Assembly: GCA_044223995.1 (NCBI GenBank)
Contig: JBGALE010000002.1
Span: 930,001 to 994,000 of the forward strand
DNA: 64,000 nucleotides
Direction of reading: 5' to 3'
Origin: JACMLD01 sp044223995
GTDB taxonomy: Bacteria > Bacteroidota > Bacteroidia > Chitinophagales > Chitinophagaceae
Shown: piece by piece, positions 62,052 to 64,000 of the stretch
Position numbering within the stretch: position 1 is the first letter of the stretch
Layout of the letters: each line of letters starts with the position of its first letter
The notes under the pieces: model-generated
Seen by the model: only the letters and a program-made list of their open reading frames with translations
Databases searched by the model: none
What the model was told of the DNA's origin: nothing
Translations under genes and position numbers: made by a program

Positions 62052-62079
62052 GGCGTCCTTGTCCAGGGACGCCTTTTTA
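62052..62079 (+). terminator. Intrinsic terminator before purN
   Basis: GGCGTCC/GGACGCC, 7 bp, loop of 8, followed by TTTTTAT on the plus strand, where TTTG of the purN promoter region also begins. Confidence 0.8.
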
Positions 62080-62097
62080 TTTGTCAACCCCCTGCCG

Positions 62098-62105
62098 TAG
62101 TTTTG
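62098..62105 (+). promoter_or_regulatory. -7 box TAGTTTTG for purN
   Basis: Exact TAnnTTTG. TTTG at 62080-62083 is upstream but only 14 bases away, shorter than the usual spacer. Confidence 0.4.
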
Positions 62106-62108
62106 GGC

Positions 62109-62687
62109 ATGACAAGTATTGCCATCTTTGCCTCTGGCGCAGGCTCCAACGCAGAAAAAATCATTGCCTATTTTAAAGATCACCCTACTATCCGTACCAG
62201 CCTGGTGGTCTGTAATAAACCGGGGGCTGGTGTACTGTCCATTGCCGCCAAAGCAGGTATCCCCGCATTAATTATTGAAAAAGAGAAATTCTTCCGGGGC
62301 AACGGTTATGCCGATGAATTGAAGCAAAAAGGCATAGATTTCATCGTTTTGGCGGGTTTTTTATGGAAAATTCCTGTTTCGCTGATTGCCGCATACAGAG
62401 AAAAGATCATCAATATACACCCTGCCCTTTTACCAAAATATGGGGGGAAAGGCATGTATGGACAATTTGTTCATGAAAGCGTTATCAGCAATAAAGAAAA
62501 AGAAAGCGGCATCAGCATACATTATGTAGATGAAGTGTATGATCATGGCGGCATCATTTTCCAGGCATATTGCAAAGTGGAGCCAGGCGATACCGCCGAA
62601 TCGCTGGCCAAAAAAATCCACCAGCTCGAACATGCCCATTATCCTGCTGTTATAGAAAAAGTCATTAAAACGCAAAATCATCGTTAA
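62109..62687 (+). CDS. purN: Phosphoribosylglycinamide formyltransferase
   Basis: 192 residues from the ATG at 62109 (a TTG two codons upstream overlaps the -7 box region and is rejected). FASGAGSNAEKIIAYF near the start, VLAGFLWKIPVSLIAAYREKIINIHPALLPKYGG (catalytic N-x-H-P) near 78-110, and ISIHYVDEVYDHGGIIFQ (Asp) near 135. Third step of purine synthesis using 10-formyltetrahydrofolate. Confidence 0.95.
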   Translation: MTSIAIFASGAGSNAEKIIAYFKDHPTIRTSLVVCNKPGAGVLSIAAKAGIPALIIEKEKFFRGNGYADELKQKGIDFIVLAGFLWKIPVSLIAAYREKIINIHPALLPKYGGKGMYGQFVHESVISNKEKESGISIHYVDEVYDHGGIIFQAYCKVEPGDTAESLAKKIHQLEHAHYPAVIEKVIKTQNHR

Positions 62688-62749
62688 AAGGGCGCGCTTG
62701 CTTTATAACCCCGGCAACTTGTCTTAATATCACACCGAAAAAATAATCG

Positions 62750-63499
62750 TTGAAACAGTTTTACAGAAAGATATGGTTCATGCTGATGTCAATGGCCCTG
62801 TTGGTTTCGGCACCTGCTTTCTCCCAGGTAATGATTAAAGGAACGGTGTACGATATGACGCGCAAACTGGTTCTCCCCGGTGTAAGTGTACTGAGCAGTT
62901 CAGGTGGCGGAACGGTAACAGATTCCCTGGGCAATTACAGCATCGTCGTCAGCGAATCGGACTCCATCTGGTTTTCCTATCTCAATAAGCCCACACCAAA
63001 GTTTGCCGTCAATACAATTACAAATCCCAACAGCTTTGAAGTAGCGCTGCATGTTCCTGTTGTTGAATTAAAAGAGGTAAGGGTGGTGCCGCGTGACTAT
63101 AAATTTGATTCCACACAGAACAGGCTCGATTATGCAAAGGCTTTTAATTACCACAAACCCGGGCTTGCCATCACCAATCCATCTTCCGGTGGCTTTGGTG
63201 TGGGTCTCGACCTTGATCAGCTTATCAATATGTTTAGTTTCCGGAAGAACCGGCGGATGGCAGCTTTCCAGCAAAGACTGATACAGGAAGAACAGGATAA
63301 ATACATTGATCACCGGTTTACAAAACCTTTTGTCAGGAAGATAACCGGTCTTACCGGCGGTGAATTGGATTACTTTATGAAAAATTTCCGGCCTTCCTAC
63401 GAATTCGCCATTGCTTCTTCCGATTATGAGTTTGCAGAATACATCAAACTCGCCTGGCAATTCTACGAAAAGAGAAAAAAAGATCGCTGGCAGAAATAA
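62750..63499 (+). CDS. Exported CarboxypepD_reg-like domain protein
   Basis: 249 residues from TTG 62750 (an ATG at 62780 is possible; both leave a signal peptide ending APAFS). Residues ~27-110 form the beta-sandwich found at the N-termini of SusC/TonB receptors (VMIKGTVYDMTRKLVLPGVSVLSSSGGGTVTDSLGNYSI). The C-terminal ~140 residues have no recognised domain. No plug or barrel follows. Role unknown. Confidence 0.8.
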   Translation: MKQFYRKIWFMLMSMALLVSAPAFSQVMIKGTVYDMTRKLVLPGVSVLSSSGGGTVTDSLGNYSIVVSESDSIWFSYLNKPTPKFAVNTITNPNSFEVALHVPVVELKEVRVVPRDYKFDSTQNRLDYAKAFNYHKPGLAITNPSSGGFGVGLDLDQLINMFSFRKNRRMAAFQQRLIQEEQDKYIDHRFTKPFVRKITGLTGGELDYFMKNFRPSYEFAIASSDYEFAEYIKLAWQFYEKRKKDRWQK

Positions 63500-63603
63500 T
63501 ATCTTTTCTCCCTTGCTGTTCCTCTACCACAAACCGGTATTTTATTTTCAGCGGCTTTCATTAACTTGAATGGCTTTTACTTTCCTCACCAAAACTGACC
63601 AAT

Positions 63604-64000
63604 GTGAAAAAAATATTCATTGCAATGCTTTGCATCGCCTGTATTGCAGCATCTCCCATCATTGTTATTGCCCAGGTCAACGCCTTGCAGCCCACCCCTG
63701 CTGCAGGAGGAATGGATCCTGCGCGGCTGAACCGAATCGACCAGGTGATAGAATCGTACATCAATAACAAATGGCTCAACGGCGCAGTCGCCATCGTGTA
63801 CCGGAATGGAAAACTGGTGTATTACAAAGCAATTGGCTTTGACGACGTGGAAAAGAAAACACCGATGAAGAAAGAGGAGATATTCCGCATTGCTTCACAA
63901 ACAAAAGCAATTACCAGTGTAGCGGTGATGATGCTGTACGAGGAAGGAAAAATTTTACTGGACGATCCTGTCAGTAAATATATTCCCGAGTTTAAAAAAC
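63604..64000 (+). CDS. Class C beta-lactamase-like serine hydrolase (partial)
   Basis: 132 codons from a GTG at 63604 to the window edge; the overlapping ATG at 63603 is out of frame. Signal peptide (KKIFIAMLCIACIAASPIIVIA), then IDQVIESYINNKWLNGAVAIVYRNGKLVYYKAIGF and the SxxK nucleophile in RIASQTKAITSVAVMMLYEEGK. The rest (YxN, HxG motifs) lies outside. Serine hydrolases of this family act on esters, peptides or D-amino-acid bonds; beta-lactamase activity is not implied. Confidence 0.85.
   Translation, partial: MKKIFIAMLCIACIAASPIIVIAQVNALQPTPAAGGMDPARLNRIDQVIESYINNKWLNGAVAIVYRNGKLVYYKAIGFDDVEKKTPMKKEEIFRIASQTKAITSVAVMMLYEEGKILLDDPVSKYIPEFKK

Noticed and set aside
1..64000. CRISPR array or long tandem repeat array
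   Set aside because: No regularly spaced identical repeats of 23-45 bases with unique spacers were seen. The only periodic signal is the three short motifs at 15242-15297.

Overview
The window looks like chromosomal DNA of a Bacteroidota member, most likely family Chitinophagaceae (inference). The signs are: many start codons sit a few bases behind the phylum-specific -7 box TAnnTTTG; there is a complete alternative complex III plus aa3 oxidase cluster; secreted proteins carry short Bacteroidota-type signal peptides and a C-terminal sorting-like domain; and the gene families (DUF5522, Dabb, DUF420, RRM proteins) are typical of the phylum. No rRNA, CRISPR array or replication origin was seen.

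Layout. 1-5.2 kb (minus): a patatin-like membrane lipase (cut by the window edge), heme A synthase and cytochrome bd oxidase cydAB. 5.3-11.3 kb: a sulfur-handling block with two facing DsrE-like proteins (one Tat-exported), a TsdA-like diheme cytochrome, a split YeeE/YedE sulfur transporter, thioredoxin, a DUF2892 membrane protein, rhodanese, a TauE/SafE exporter and a Crp/Fnr regulator. 11.4-25.3 kb: housekeeping genes (rnhB, YciO/Sua5-type protein, an orphan 2-oxoacid:ferredoxin oxidoreductase beta subunit, S9 peptidase, RRM protein, 5'-nucleotidase, Tet-type MFS transporter, dodecin-like protein), a VOC-GNAT fusion and an unassigned ~0.5 kb stretch ending in a terminator. 25.4-29.2 kb: gnd-zwf-pgl, the oxidative pentose phosphate operon. 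29.2-38.3 kb: amidase, acyl-CoA dehydrogenase with MarR, SGNH hydrolase, glycosyltransferase, lone OppC-type permease, lipoprotein, Lrp/AsnC regulator.

38.4-43.5 kb is a clearly AT-richer accessory island. It starts with an unusual tRNA-like RNA and holds a tightly overlapping three-gene cassette (a TIGR04255-like protein and two unknowns). Its third gene is interrupted by an IS3-family element with a 4-bp target duplication. Removing the element on paper restores one continuous 272-codon reading frame. This cassette is the best candidate for an undescribed system.

43.5-44.8 kb: trmB, a DUF5522 protein and an alkyltransferase-like protein whose active-site Cys is Ala. 44.8-61.4 kb (minus): one long respiratory cluster actABCDEF - cox subunits II, I - ctaB - two subunit-III genes - subunit IV - SCO - DUF420, which would carry electrons from menaquinol through alternative complex III to an aa3 oxygen reductase. 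With cydAB and ctaA at the other end, the cell has both a low-affinity heme-copper and a bd-type oxidase, and the bd oxidase lies beside the sulfur genes. 61.6-64 kb: small membrane protein, purN, a CarboxypepD_reg-like secreted protein and the start of a class C beta-lactamase-like serine hydrolase.
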